Numbered from the stretch's first letter, positions 51,015 to 59,860 are shown. The stretch: DNA of 64,000 nucleotides from Halolamina litorea (GCF_026616205.1 NZ_JANHGR010000001.1:1426001-1490000), one strand, 5' to 3'. The notes: generated by a model not told the origin, from the letters alone. Made by a program: numbers and translations.

Positions 51015-51084
51015 GCGGCGCCGGCTATTCACAGCGATAGCTGCGTACGAACCCTTTTCAGTGGTCCCGGGGGAAGCGACGAGC

Positions 51085-51660
51085 GTGACGGACGATTACG
51101 CCCTCGAAGGGATCGAACTCGCCGACGACAGCTACACCGTCGAACAGGGCCTGATCCGGACCAAGTTCCGGGCCCTCGACGAGAACGGCGAGGTGGTGCT
51201 CCGGGGGAAACAGAAGATGCTGAAGCTCAAAGAGCAGTTCCCGTTCGTCGACGAGAACGGCGAGGACGTGTTCGAGGTCAACGCCGGCGGCATCCTCGAC
51301 GTGGCGGGCGACTACACGCTGACCGACGCCGTGACCGACGAACCGGTCGTGGTCCTCGACAACGACTACTCGATCATGCAGGACACCTGGAAGATCCGCG
51401 ACGCCGACACCGAGGCGAAACTCGCGGAGATCAACTCCCGCGGCGCGCTGACGACGCTCGCCCGGAACGTCGTTCCCTTCGGCGAGCTGATCCCTCACAA
51501 GTACGAGATCACCGACGCCGACGGCGACCACGTCGGGAGCATCGAGGGCCAGCTCTCCCTGCGCGACCGCTACGAGGTGACCATCGACGACGCCAGCGAC
51601 GTGCCGACCGAGCCGGTCGTCGCCGCCGCGATGGTGATCGACGCGATCCAGGGGAACTGA
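51085..51660 (+). CDS. LURP-one-related (scramblase/tubby-like) protein
   Basis: 191 residues from a GTG at 51085; another GTG at 51061 is possible. A TATA-like CCTTTTC about 28 bases upstream favours 51085. The sequence is a run of short beta strands (YTVEQGLIRTKFRALDENGE, EVVLRGKQKMLKLKEQFPFV, KYEITDADGDHVGSIEG) typical of the LOR/tubby-C barrel with its central helix near the C-terminus. The function of archaeal LOR proteins is unknown, perhaps membrane-lipid binding. It is embedded among sugar catabolic genes without an obvious reason. Confidence 0.8.
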   Translation: MTDDYALEGIELADDSYTVEQGLIRTKFRALDENGEVVLRGKQKMLKLKEQFPFVDENGEDVFEVNAGGILDVAGDYTLTDAVTDEPVVVLDNDYSIMQDTWKIRDADTEAKLAEINSRGALTTLARNVVPFGELIPHKYEITDADGDHVGSIEGQLSLRDRYEVTIDDASDVPTEPVVAAAMVIDAIQGN

Positions 51661-51740
51661 CCGTCGACTCCCCGTCAACCGTCGGGCGCGATCCGATCCC
51701 GGCGCTAACACTTTCTCCCCGCCACCCGAACCCGGCGAGC

Positions 51741-52610
51741 ATGGTCCACTCCACGTGGGGCGACTGGTTCGTACGCGAGGAGGTCGAAGCCGCCGACCCC
51801 GGCGACGGCGCGATCGGATGGTACCTCGGCTGTAACGGGTTCGTGCTGCGGTCGGCGTCGACGACGCTCTACGTCGACCCGTACTTCGGCGAAGGCGACC
51901 CGCCGAACCTGATCCGGATGATCCCCGTCCCGGTCGACCCCACCGACGCGACCGACTGCGACGCGGTGCTCGCCACCCACGAGCATATCGACCACATCCA
52001 TCCGCCTTCCTACGGCCCGTTCGTCGAGGACCTCGGCGCCGACCTCTACGCACCCAGCGCGTCCTACGAGTCACCCGACTACGAGGGCGACCTGCGCGCA
52101 CCCGACGAGCAGCGCCGCGTCGTCGCAGAAGGGGCGGACTTCGAAGTCGGGGACTTCACGGTCCACGTCCGCGGGGCGAACGACCCCGACGCCATCGAGC
52201 CGGTGAGCTACGTCGTCGAACACGCGTCGGGGACGTTCTTCCACGGCGGCGACAGCCGGCCCGCGCCGGAGGCGTTCCCCGCCGTCGCCGACGAGTTCGA
52301 CATCGACGTGGGCGCGCTGGCGTTCGGCTCGGTCGGGCATATCTACGAGCCGGAAACGGGCCATGGCGAGCGCACGCGCTGGTACATGGACGAAAACGAG
52401 ATCATCGAGGCGGCGAACCAACTCGAACTGGACCGACTCCTCCCGAGCCACTGGGACATGTGGCAGGGCGTCGGTGCCGACCCGAAAGTGCTCCACGAAC
52501 ACGCGGCCTCCCACGCGTACCCGCGGACGCTCGACGTGCCCCACGTCGGCTGTTCGTTCCGGTTCGGGGACCCGGGCATCGGCCGACTCGGCGTCTTGGG
52601 CGACGAGTAG
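51741..52610 (+). CDS. UlaG-like metallo-beta-lactamase fold hydrolase, candidate sugar lactonase
   Basis: 289 residues. The metal motif is THEHIDHIHP (HxHxDH, about residue 79), with later metal ligands in FFHGGDSRPAP and LPSHWDMW. N-terminal GWYLGCNGFVLRSASTTLYV fits the L-ascorbate-6-phosphate lactonase (UlaG) branch. It lies between xylose dehydrogenase and a sugar-acid dehydratase. No SMP-30/XacC-type lactonase is present in this locus, so it is a reasonable candidate for the lactone-opening step. That assignment is inference. Confidence 0.88.
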   Translation: MVHSTWGDWFVREEVEAADPGDGAIGWYLGCNGFVLRSASTTLYVDPYFGEGDPPNLIRMIPVPVDPTDATDCDAVLATHEHIDHIHPPSYGPFVEDLGADLYAPSASYESPDYEGDLRAPDEQRRVVAEGADFEVGDFTVHVRGANDPDAIEPVSYVVEHASGTFFHGGDSRPAPEAFPAVADEFDIDVGALAFGSVGHIYEPETGHGERTRWYMDENEIIEAANQLELDRLLPSHWDMWQGVGADPKVLHEHAASHAYPRTLDVPHVGCSFRFGDPGIGRLGVLGDE

Positions 52611-52696
52611 TTCGGTATTCCCCAGCCGGCTCTCCCGACGCCGTCGACGCCGTCCGGCGTGGGGGTTTTTACTGTCGGCCCACGGAGAGGAAGGCT

Positions 52697-53869
52697 ATGC
52701 CACCGACTATCACGAGGATCGAGAGCCGAGAGTTCGAGTACCCGCTGGAGGACGTGGGCACCGACGAACACGGCTTCAACCTCGTCTACGAACCCGGCGA
52801 GACCACCTACCGGAAGCTGTTCGGCGTCAAAATCCACACTGACACGGGGGTCACCGGCGAGTACGTCGGCGGAAACTCCCCGGCGGCGGCCCAGTACAAC
52901 ATCATCGCGAAGTACCTGATCGGCAAGAACCCCCTCGAACGCGAGAAACACTGGTCTGAGATCAAGCGCGCGCTCCGGAAGTACGACCGGATGGGGATGG
53001 GCCCTATCGACATCGCGCTGTGGGACTTCGCGGGCAAGTACTACGACGCGCCGATCCACGAACTGCTCGGCACCTACCGCACCGAGATGCCCGCCTACGC
53101 GTCGACGTACCACGGCGACGACGCCGGCGGCCTCGACTCCCCGGAGGCGTTCGCCGACTTCGCCGAGGACTGTCTCGACGCCGGCTTCGGCGGCTTCAAG
53201 ATCCACGGTTGGGGCGGCGGCGACTCCTCGCGCGACCTGGACCGGGAGGTCGAAGCCGTCCACGCCGTCGGCGAGCGCGTCGGCGACGAGATGGACCTGA
53301 TGCACGACCCCGCCTGTGAGTTGGAGACGTTCGCCGACGCGCTCGAACTCGGGCGGGCCGTCGACGAACAGGACTTCTTCTGGTACGAGGACCCGTTCCG
53401 CGACGGCGGCATCTCCCAGCACGCCCACCGGAAACTCTCACAGAAGCTCGATACGCCGATCCTCCAGACCGAACACGTCCGCGGGCTGGAACTCAAGTCC
53501 GACTTCGCCGCCAACGACGCGACGGACTTCCTCCGAGCGGACCCCGAGTACGACGCCGGCATCACCGGCGCCATGAAGGTCGCCCGCGTCGCCGAGGCGT
53601 TCGGCCTCGACATCGAGTTCCACGCGCCCGGGCCGGCCCAACGCCACTGCATCGCCGCCTGCCGCAACTCGAACTACTACGAGATGGCGCTGGTCCATCC
53701 CTACTGCCAGAACACCCAGCCGCCGGTGTACGAGGGCGACTACTCCGACATGATGGAGGCCGTCGAGGGGGGGACCGTCTCGGTGCCCGAGGGCCCCGGC
53801 CTCGGCGTCGAGTACGACTGGGACTACATCGAGTCGAACACGACGGGACAGGTCCACACCTACGAGTAG
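52697..53869 (+). CDS. Enolase-superfamily (mandelate racemase/MLE) sugar-acid dehydratase
   Basis: 390 residues from MPPTITRIESREFEYPLEDV. Metal ligands are Asp in LMHDPACELE, Glu in FFWYEDPFRDGG and Glu in ILQTEHVRG. The general-base Lys is in GGFKIHGWGG, and the acid His in IEFHAPGPAQRH. These define the superfamily. It differs from the well-known XacD/gluconate dehydratase N-terminus, so the acid substrate (xylonate, another pentonate or a hexonate) is open. As the last gene of the pathway cluster it should convert an aldonic acid to the 2-keto-3-deoxy acid used by the FAH enzyme. Confidence 0.9.
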   Translation: MPPTITRIESREFEYPLEDVGTDEHGFNLVYEPGETTYRKLFGVKIHTDTGVTGEYVGGNSPAAAQYNIIAKYLIGKNPLEREKHWSEIKRALRKYDRMGMGPIDIALWDFAGKYYDAPIHELLGTYRTEMPAYASTYHGDDAGGLDSPEAFADFAEDCLDAGFGGFKIHGWGGGDSSRDLDREVEAVHAVGERVGDEMDLMHDPACELETFADALELGRAVDEQDFFWYEDPFRDGGISQHAHRKLSQKLDTPILQTEHVRGLELKSDFAANDATDFLRADPEYDAGITGAMKVARVAEAFGLDIEFHAPGPAQRHCIAACRNSNYYEMALVHPYCQNTQPPVYEGDYSDMMEAVEGGTVSVPEGPGLGVEYDWDYIESNTTGQVHTYE

Positions 53870-53901
53870 TTCTTTCTCGCCGGCTCCCCTCACGGGGAGA
53901 C

Positions 53902-54561
53902 ATGTCGAGTGACACGAACGCCGACACCACCGGACTCGGGGTACTGCGAACGGTCGGCAGCTACGTCAACCACGACGACGTGCTGGTGCGGTTCGTCTCG
54001 CTGTGGCTGCTCGTGGCGACGGTCTTCACGCTCTCGTGGGTTGTGAGCTACTACCTCCTCCCGCAGGGGCTGCTGCGCGGCGGGAACCCCGTCGCTGAAG
54101 CCGAGTACGCCGGGAGCGTCAGCCGAGAGTTCCTGACGCTGTTCGGCTGGAACGTCGCCGTCTCGCTGATCGCGGTCGCCGCGAACACCCTCCGGTCGGT
54201 GAACACGCCGATGGGCTACGTGATCGAAGTCGTGCAGGCACCGCGGTACGGAGCGGTCTGGGGTACCGGCTCGCTCGCGATCGGGAGCGGGGAACGGATC
54301 GTGCCGTCGTTGGCCGTGCTCGTCGAACGCAGCGGGCCGATGGAGATCACGGCGGTCGTCGCCATCGTCGTCTCGACCCGCGGGCTGATGCTCTGGCACC
54401 AACGGTCCGGGCCACGCTGGCGCGAGGAGTTCGAACGCGTCCGGTCGCCGCAGGACTGGTCGTTGGACCGGCGCGAGTGGGCGATGCTCGTGGGCGGGTA
54501 CTCGCTGCTCGCGGTCGCGTGCTACCGCGAGGCGGTGGCTATCGCGGCGGTCGCCGGCTGA
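53902..54561 (+). CDS. Polytopic membrane protein, SpoIIM-like
   Basis: 219 residues with about five hydrophobic segments: LWLLVATVFTLSWVVSYYLL, FGWNVAVSLIAVAANTLRS and others. The arrangement of EFLTLFGWNVAVSL followed by small-residue helices recalls stage II sporulation protein M (DUF95)-type membrane proteins found throughout archaea. No function is known for these. It starts 32 bases after the dehydratase stop but is probably independent. Confidence 0.7.
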   Translation: MSSDTNADTTGLGVLRTVGSYVNHDDVLVRFVSLWLLVATVFTLSWVVSYYLLPQGLLRGGNPVAEAEYAGSVSREFLTLFGWNVAVSLIAVAANTLRSVNTPMGYVIEVVQAPRYGAVWGTGSLAIGSGERIVPSLAVLVERSGPMEITAVVAIVVSTRGLMLWHQRSGPRWREEFERVRSPQDWSLDRREWAMLVGGYSLLAVACYREAVAIAAVAG

Positions 54562-54626
54562 TCGGTACCGGCAGGGACCGGGAACCGCCGACGGTTATTT
54601 CGTCTCTTGGACACAATCGTAACTGC

Positions 54627-55082
54627 ATGAGCTCGGAGAAAGTCATCGACCTGCTGCGCAAGGCCTACGGCGACGAGATGGAGACCGTGATGAACTACCA
54701 GACGAACGCCATCGTCCTCGACGGCGTCCGTGCCGAGGAGATCAAGGAGAGCCTCCAGACGGACATCCAAGAGGAACTCGGCCACGCCCAACAGCTGGGC
54801 AACCGACTCAAGCAGCTCGACGCCCGACCGCCCAGCTCCGCCGACTTCGTCGCCCGGCAGGACTCCCTCCAACCCCCCGAGGACTCGACGGACGTGCTCT
54901 CGGTGATCCGGGGCGTCCTCGACGCCGAGGAGGACGCCATCGACACCTACCGCGCGCTCATCGCCGCCGCCGAGGACGCCGACGACCCGGTGACCGAGGA
55001 CCTCGCGGTGACGGTCCTCGCCGACGAGGAGGCCCACCGGACGGAGTTCCGCGGCTTCGAGAAGGAGTACGCGAACGAGTGA
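54627..55082 (+). CDS. Ferritin-like di-iron protein
   Basis: 151 residues from MSSEKVIDLLRKAYGDEMET. A four-helix bundle pattern has Glu ligands in DEMETVMNYQ, EELGHAQQL (ExxH), AEEDAIDTYR and DEEAHRTEF (ExxH). This is the ferritin-like/rubrerythrin-type di-iron site. It is too short for bacterioferritin with haem, and no rubredoxin domain is attached. It may detoxify oxygen species or store iron. A single gene with an ACAATCGTAA stretch as weak promoter. Confidence 0.88.
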   Translation: MSSEKVIDLLRKAYGDEMETVMNYQTNAIVLDGVRAEEIKESLQTDIQEELGHAQQLGNRLKQLDARPPSSADFVARQDSLQPPEDSTDVLSVIRGVLDAEEDAIDTYRALIAAAEDADDPVTEDLAVTVLADEEAHRTEFRGFEKEYANE

Positions 55083-55174
55083 GGAGTGGGCGACGGCGGG
55101 GTTGTAACGGACCGACCGGGGCCGGAACGGAAGCGTAACTTTACCCCGCCTCGCTGAACGATTCGCTACTACCA

Positions 55175-55516
55175 ATGTCCACCGAGGTGCAGATTCAGGA
55201 AGCGCTGCCCGACCGCTCACTCACTGTCTCGGAGGCCGAAGCACTCGTCGACTCTTCGGACGACGACCCGGTCTGGCCCGTCGCGATACGTGCCGACGAG
55301 GCGGGGGACAACGAGGTGCTCGCCCTCCTCGCAGAGACGCCCGAGACCGTCTACGCGCTCGGGTTCGACCCCGAACGGACCGTCTGGGTCGCCTTCGAAA
55401 CGTGGGAGTCGACCGAAGGGTTCGACAGGGGGCAGACGGACGAGACGGTCCGTGAGTGGGTGACGAGCCACCACCCCGACGTCGTCCGGGACGACATCTG
55501 GAACCCCTCCGCGTAG
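55175..55516 (+). CDS. Haloarchaeal protein of unknown function
   Basis: 113 residues, MSTEVQIQEALPDRSLTVSE, strongly acidic, with a single mixed alpha/beta domain (WPVAIRADEAGDNEVLALLA, TVYALGFDPERTVWVAFETW) and no cysteines or membrane segment. I do not recognise a family. A TTTACCCC element about 35 bases upstream may be its promoter. It is the last gene of typical host composition before the mobile element. Confidence 0.7.
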   Translation: MSTEVQIQEALPDRSLTVSEAEALVDSSDDDPVWPVAIRADEAGDNEVLALLAETPETVYALGFDPERTVWVAFETWESTEGFDRGQTDETVREWVTSHHPDVVRDDIWNPSA

Positions 55517-55578
55517 CGTCGAGTGTCGGGGAGTGGTCCGTTCGCGGATGGTGCTGAGCCGGGACGCCGCGGTTTGTG

Positions 55579-55686
55579 TTAGTAGAGCTCGTACCGGGCC
55601 GCGGCCTCGTCGACCAGTCGTTTTTGGCGGCGGAACGTGACGGAGAAGGATGGGCGCTGCAGGAACCCTCTGCACCCCGTGACAAC
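55579..55686 (-). pseudogene. 3' end of a gene cut by the mobile element
   Basis: On the minus strand a frame reads GFLQRPSFSVTFRRQKRL then VDEAAARYELY and a TAA at 55579-55581. The 27 C-terminal residues look like a real protein tail, but upstream in frame a stop occurs at 55687 and there is no start. The AT-rich integrase region begins immediately beyond. I interpret it as the tail of a host gene separated from its 5' part by integration; the rest should lie past the right end of the element. Confidence 0.4.
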
Positions 55687-55750
55687 TTAGTATCAGTCAA
55701 CAGGTCGGCCCCGTTCCCGCTCCTCCTGACTGGGATTCACTGGAACAGAC

Positions 55751-56770
55751 ATGGACGACCTCGAACCAATCGCACCCGACGAAGCACTCGAACTGTACAT
55801 CGACCATCGCCGACGCGAAGTGGCCAAATCGACGCTTCGCTCACACAAGTCCCGGCTCGGCCACTTCATTCGCTGGTGTGAGGACGAAAAGGAGCTCACC
55901 AACCTCAACGAGCTCACGGGGCGACTTCTCCACGAGTTCCGTCTCTGGCGCCGGAACTATGACACCGAAATCAAGCCAGTCACCGAGAAGACTCAGATGG
56001 ATACGCTCCGCGTGTTCATCCGCTTCCTTGAGACAGTCGACGCAGTCAAACCCGACCTCAGCGAGAAGGTCCTCTCCCCCGACCTCGATGCGAACGAGAA
56101 CGTTCGAGACGAGCGTCTCACAGCAGAGCAGGCAGAAGCTGTCTTGACCTACCTTGGGAGGTACAAGTACGCCTCGCGGGCACACATCGTTCTCACACTC
56201 CAGTGGCACACCATGCTCCGTCGAGGCGCAGTCCGAACGCTTGATTTGTCGGACTACCACGCGGAGGAACAGTCACTAGAGGTCCGACATCGGCCAGAGT
56301 CAGGAACGCCAATCAAGAACAAGGAGGAAGGAGAACGATTCGTCGCGCTGTCGACGGAGGTTTGTGGATTGCTGGATGACTGGATAGACACTCGACGCCC
56401 CGACGTTGTCGACGAATACGGGCGGGAGCCGCTCATCGCCACATCGAGTGGCCGCATGCACGCTACCACGCCAACATCGATTGTGTACAACTGGTCGCGA
56501 CCGTGCAAAATCGGCATCTCCTGTCCCCTCAATCGAGACCCGGATGACTGCGAGGCGGCGGACTACACTCACGCATCGAAGTGCCCGGAGAGTGTCTCGT
56601 CACATGCGGTTCGTCGCGGAGCGATAACGAACCACCTTGCTTCCGATGTTCCGGTCGAAGTGGTCTCAGCACGTGCGAACGTCGCTCCAGCGACACTCGA
56701 CAAGCACTACGACCGTCGTGATGAGCGAACGAAGATGGAGCAGCGTCGAAAGTACCTCGACAACCTCTGA
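55751..56770 (+). CDS. Tyrosine recombinase / integrase 1
   Basis: 339 residues from MDDLEPIAPDEALELYIDHR. An N-terminal SAM-like DNA-binding domain (about 1-110) precedes the catalytic domain. The first Arg is in TMLRRGAVRTLDLSDY, the HxxR box is HAVRRGAITNHL, and the nucleophile Tyr is in ATLDKHYDRRDE. Between these boxes lies a cysteine cluster C-x5-C-x8-C-x10-C (RPCKIGISCP ... DDCEAAD ... SKCPES). It starts at the host/element boundary and is followed by a hairpin terminator. Confidence 0.95.
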   Translation: MDDLEPIAPDEALELYIDHRRREVAKSTLRSHKSRLGHFIRWCEDEKELTNLNELTGRLLHEFRLWRRNYDTEIKPVTEKTQMDTLRVFIRFLETVDAVKPDLSEKVLSPDLDANENVRDERLTAEQAEAVLTYLGRYKYASRAHIVLTLQWHTMLRRGAVRTLDLSDYHAEEQSLEVRHRPESGTPIKNKEEGERFVALSTEVCGLLDDWIDTRRPDVVDEYGREPLIATSSGRMHATTPTSIVYNWSRPCKIGISCPLNRDPDDCEAADYTHASKCPESVSSHAVRRGAITNHLASDVPVEVVSARANVAPATLDKHYDRRDERTKMEQRRKYLDNL

Positions 56771-56788
56771 GGGGGTATCCAAACCCCC
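56771..56788 (+). terminator. Hairpin terminator of integrase 1
   Basis: GGGGGT and ACCCCC form a perfect six-base stem with a six-base loop, directly after the integrase stop codon at 56768-56770. Confidence 0.6.
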
Positions 56789-57040
56789 GTTCATCCCCCG
56801 AATCAGCTACTAGGAATTCCGAACCAGTACCGCAGAATCGACGTGAATAGTTCAACCAGTGAATACTAGTCAGTTCGACTACAACTTTCGTTGAGCCCGG
56901 ATGAGTAGGAATGTTGTCTCGTTGAAACTACCTTCAGCAAACAGCTATAGTATCTACCCCGCCCTAAGTACACTGTATTCAAAATACACTGATTTTATCC
57001 CACTTCGTAATGAGTTATTGACATCAGGGTAGACCATCTA
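56789..57040. promoter_or_regulatory. AT-rich region upstream of the DUF262 nuclease gene
   Basis: About 250 bases without a gene, clearly AT-richer than the host DNA to the left. It contains a direct repeat TACACTG (56969-56975 and 56985-56991) around GTATTCAAAATAC and a TATA-like GATTTTATCC (56991-57000) about 45 bases before the ATG at 57041. Probably the promoter of the nuclease gene. Confidence 0.45.
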
Positions 57041-58903
57041 ATGGCTGAAACTACTCCGGTGGCCGAAGAACTCCCTCGGCTGAACGATTCACTGTTCATT
57101 CCCTGTCTCCAGCGGGATTACTGTTGGAGCCAACAGCAGGTAGAGATGCTCTGGGACTCTCTATTACGTGGGCTCCCGCTCGGGTCTATTTTAGTCTGGG
57201 ACAGAGCTGTCAACGAACGTGAAGACCCTGCGTATAAATTCATCAGGCACTACGTTGACGAGAGGGGATATTCACATGAGGAAGAGGTCCGCCGCTACAG
57301 CAAGCGACTCCCCGGATTCCCAGACTCCTACACCCTCATTCTTGATGGTCAACAGAGGCTGACTTCGTTCTATATTGGCCTCTATGGGAGCTACACGACG
57401 CGAATCCATGGCGCGTGGAAGAAAAATGCGAGTTCCTACAATCGTCGCCACCTATATTTGGACCTCCTATCTGGAGAGGAGGGTGACAACCACGACCGTG
57501 AGTTGGTTTACGAGTTCGACTTCAGAAAGAGTGGAGGGCTGAACAGTGCTGGCGATAGATATTGGCTAAGAGTGGGGTCTCTCTTGGAAGCTGGCTCCGG
57601 ACTTACGGAAGACGCCTTTCTCGATGAGAGTCAATTCGTTGAACAAGTCGAGGGTGAACTCCCATCATCACTTAGCGACACTGAACGCTCTGACGCGATA
57701 GACACTGCGGAGCAACTCTGGTGGGGAGTAAACCAACGAAATGCCATCCTCTATGAGAGAACGTTAGCTAACGAAAAGACTGCCCGCGAACTATTCATCC
57801 GACGAAACAAAGGCGGTATAGAGCTCTCGGGAGTGGATATTCTGCTTGCACTTCTCACTGGGTACTGGGAGACGGTGGAAGAAGAAGGCACGCCGACAGA
57901 CGCGAAAAACGAGATTGAGCGATTCACCGAACGTCTCTCTGGAAACGAGCGACTCTCCGAGGAGGGGTTCACATTCGGTAAGCGGTTCACGCTCAGAACT
58001 CTGTTACTGCTATCCGGCGAAACACCGTCGTTCAGGAGGGATGGGAGATATGACGGCGAGCTTCTCACCGAGGCAGAGGACATATTCCGTGATGAAGAGT
58101 TTGAGGAGGCAGTCGTGAATGCGTTTGAACTCGCTGCAGACCTCGGATTCCACGACGCCGCACTTTCCAGTAAGACTGTCGTCACCCCAGTCATCCAATT
58201 CCTCTACGAGAGCGACTACGATACATCGGGAGAAAACGAGAAAATCCACTACTGGCTAGCTACGACGGTTCTGAACAGTATCTTCGGCGACATCGGGTCA
58301 CAGCAAGTGCTGGAAACTGCGCGACAACACATCTGGGAATCTGATGGTGATGAGTTCCCCGCGGTAGACATCTTGGAAGAGTTGAGTGGACGGGGGGCTC
58401 CGACACAGCTTGACGAAGGGAGACTTGACCAATTGCTGGACGAGATTGGCTATCAGTCGGGGTCTCGGCGAAATGTGTTGCTCACGCATCTCTATCGGGG
58501 GGAGCGGCGGGCTGGTCACGCAGAATACGAGGTAGACCACATATTCCCCCGAAAGAAACTCGGAGACAGGGACTACTTAGAGAATCACGGTGTCGAGCCA
58601 GAACAGGTCGAGTGGCACAAGGACCATCGAGACCACATCGCGAACCTACAGCTGCTGAGTAGTGAGGGGGAGAACCAATCGAAGAGTGACCGCGACTTCA
58701 GTGATTGGTTAGAACGAGTTGAGGAAGGCGAGGTCAAGAGCCTGTCCGGGACGAATGAATATTTCGAGACCCATCTGATTCCACAGGATGAGGCGAAACA
58801 TGAGTACCCCCAATTTGAAAGCTTCTTAACGGGTGAATCGGGACGGAAGCGGTTCATGAAGCACGTGCTGAAAGAGACATTACCGCTCAGCAGTTCGGCA
58901 TAA
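57041..58903 (+). CDS. DUF262/DUF1524 (GmrSD-type) restriction-like nuclease
   Basis: 620 residues. The N-terminal DUF262 part has PCLQRDYCWSQQQVEMLWDS and the nucleotide-site motif LDGQQRLTSFYIG (about residue 105). The C-terminal DUF1524 part has an HNH-type site: EVDHIFPRKK with HIANLQLLSSEGENQSKSD (about residues 505-560). This is a single-chain relative of GmrSD, a type IV system that cuts modified (glucosylated hydroxymethylcytosine) phage DNA. Its modification target here is unknown. Composition is unlike the host genes, and it sits between two integrases, suggesting transferred defence cargo. Confidence 0.9.
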   Translation: MAETTPVAEELPRLNDSLFIPCLQRDYCWSQQQVEMLWDSLLRGLPLGSILVWDRAVNEREDPAYKFIRHYVDERGYSHEEEVRRYSKRLPGFPDSYTLILDGQQRLTSFYIGLYGSYTTRIHGAWKKNASSYNRRHLYLDLLSGEEGDNHDRELVYEFDFRKSGGLNSAGDRYWLRVGSLLEAGSGLTEDAFLDESQFVEQVEGELPSSLSDTERSDAIDTAEQLWWGVNQRNAILYERTLANEKTARELFIRRNKGGIELSGVDILLALLTGYWETVEEEGTPTDAKNEIERFTERLSGNERLSEEGFTFGKRFTLRTLLLLSGETPSFRRDGRYDGELLTEAEDIFRDEEFEEAVVNAFELAADLGFHDAALSSKTVVTPVIQFLYESDYDTSGENEKIHYWLATTVLNSIFGDIGSQQVLETARQHIWESDGDEFPAVDILEELSGRGAPTQLDEGRLDQLLDEIGYQSGSRRNVLLTHLYRGERRAGHAEYEVDHIFPRKKLGDRDYLENHGVEPEQVEWHKDHRDHIANLQLLSSEGENQSKSDRDFSDWLERVEEGEVKSLSGTNEYFETHLIPQDEAKHEYPQFESFLTGESGRKRFMKHVLKETLPLSSSA

Positions 58904-58949
58904 TAACGAGAGTAACTCAGACTACCAAATACAGTAGATTCAGGCTGAT

Positions 58950-58966
58950 GTAGCAGTCCCTGCTAC
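58950..58966. terminator. Hairpin between convergent genes
   Basis: GTAGCAG pairs perfectly with CTGCTAC around a TCC loop, followed by TGTTT. It lies between the convergent DUF262 gene and the gene at 58995-59324 and can serve both. Confidence 0.6.
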
Positions 58967-58994
58967 TGTTTCGACGGGCCCGGGTGACTGAAGT

Positions 58995-59324
58995 TCAGTA
59001 TCGGTCGATGCTGGATTGTGACTGTAGACCCGAAGCCGACTCCTCCTCTTCCTGATTCCACTTGTTCAGACCTTCAACAGCCTCATCACTAACTTGCACC
59101 TTTGCAGCGCTGGAGGAAGAATCGGGACCCCACAAGCCAAAAACACGCTTCCCGGACTGATACTCATCGTACTCTTCCGGTAGGAGATATACCCAGCCAA
59201 CCTCTTCGTGTTCGCTGCCCCGGCGCCCACAGATTAGAGAAGTCTCCGGATAGCCTACCGGCTCAACTGCGATTGCATAGTTGGTGTTTCTCGGGGGATG
59301 GTCTTGACATCGAACAATTGCCAT
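58995..59324 (-). CDS. Small conserved protein of unknown function in the mobile element
   Basis: 109 residues from MAIVRCQDHPPRNTNYAIAV. The core pattern EPVGYPETSLICGRRGSEHE, followed by VGWVYLLPEEYDEYQSGKRV, resembles a widespread small family (PxGYPxTxxxCG ... LxxxExxxYxxGxRxF) seen near defence genes. That likeness is from memory. Candidate metal ligands are Cys6, His9, a Cys in LICG and a His in SEHE. The last 30 residues are acidic and low-complexity. Transcribed towards the nuclease gene. Confidence 0.65.
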   Translation of the reverse strand: MAIVRCQDHPPRNTNYAIAVEPVGYPETSLICGRRGSEHEEVGWVYLLPEEYDEYQSGKRVFGLWGPDSSSSAAKVQVSDEAVEGLNKWNQEEEESASGLQSQSSIDRY

Positions 59325-59447
59325 AGTACCATTTGCACGGTGAATATCAAGAATTCAGTGGGTCGGTTCGAATTGTGAGCGAGCACTCGTACGAAAGACG
59401 GTGGTCCAATAGTCAGAACATGAAATGACAGGTACTATTCCTGCATC

Positions 59448-59461
59448 AACCTCCGGAGGTT
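59448..59461. repeat. Perfect 14-base palindrome
   Basis: AACCTCCGGAGGTT is a perfect palindrome in the non-coding gap 59325-59488, about 30 bases past the stop of the next minus-strand gene. Possible terminator or protein-binding site. The rest of the gap holds the promoter of the 109-residue gene. Confidence 0.45.
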
Positions 59462-59488
59462 TTGCTGAGTGTTACTTGTCTCATCGGT

Positions 59489-59716
59489 CTAAAAGTCGGT
59501 TCCGTCTGCGATACTTCTCATTGAATCCATCAGACCTCGATACACCGGTGAGATTTCCGATATCGCGAGGTCGCTGCGGCTTGATTGTTTTTCAAACACC
59601 ACACCGCTGCCGTCCTCAAACTGCATCATCAGATAGTGGCCGCCGCTACCATCGCTGAATTCTTTGAACGAGCTCAGTTTCTGCTTGAATTCCTCAGCAT
59701 CACTTCCCATGGTCAT
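59489..59716 (-). CDS. Hypothetical 75-residue protein
   Basis: Reads MTMGSDAEEFKQKLSSFKEF, then a beta-rich GGHYLMMQFEDGSGVVFEKQ and a helix PVYRGLMDSMRSIAD. The second ATG (two codons on, MGSDAEEF) is an alternative start. Composition fits a soluble protein; no family recognised. A TATTAGC element lies about 20 bases upstream. It lies just downstream of integrase 2 in the same orientation and may be a small accessory or regulatory protein. Confidence 0.55.
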   Translation of the reverse strand: MTMGSDAEEFKQKLSSFKEFSDGSGGHYLMMQFEDGSGVVFEKQSSRSDLAISEISPVYRGLMDSMRSIADGTDF

Positions 59717-59860
59717 ATGTGGTAGTGCTAATAACTCATATCATGGCAGGGTATCAACTCGACAGTATGGAAGGTCCTCCTCGTCAGGGAGAAAATCAGA
59801 ATTGAGCTTCCGCTATTCACTGACTGGCTACACCACGGCCACTATCGGTTCAGGAGAACG

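Noticed and set aside
55517-55750. tRNA gene as the integration target
   Set aside because: No clover-leaf or T-arm consensus could be found on either strand; the boundary instead has a broken protein-coding tail.
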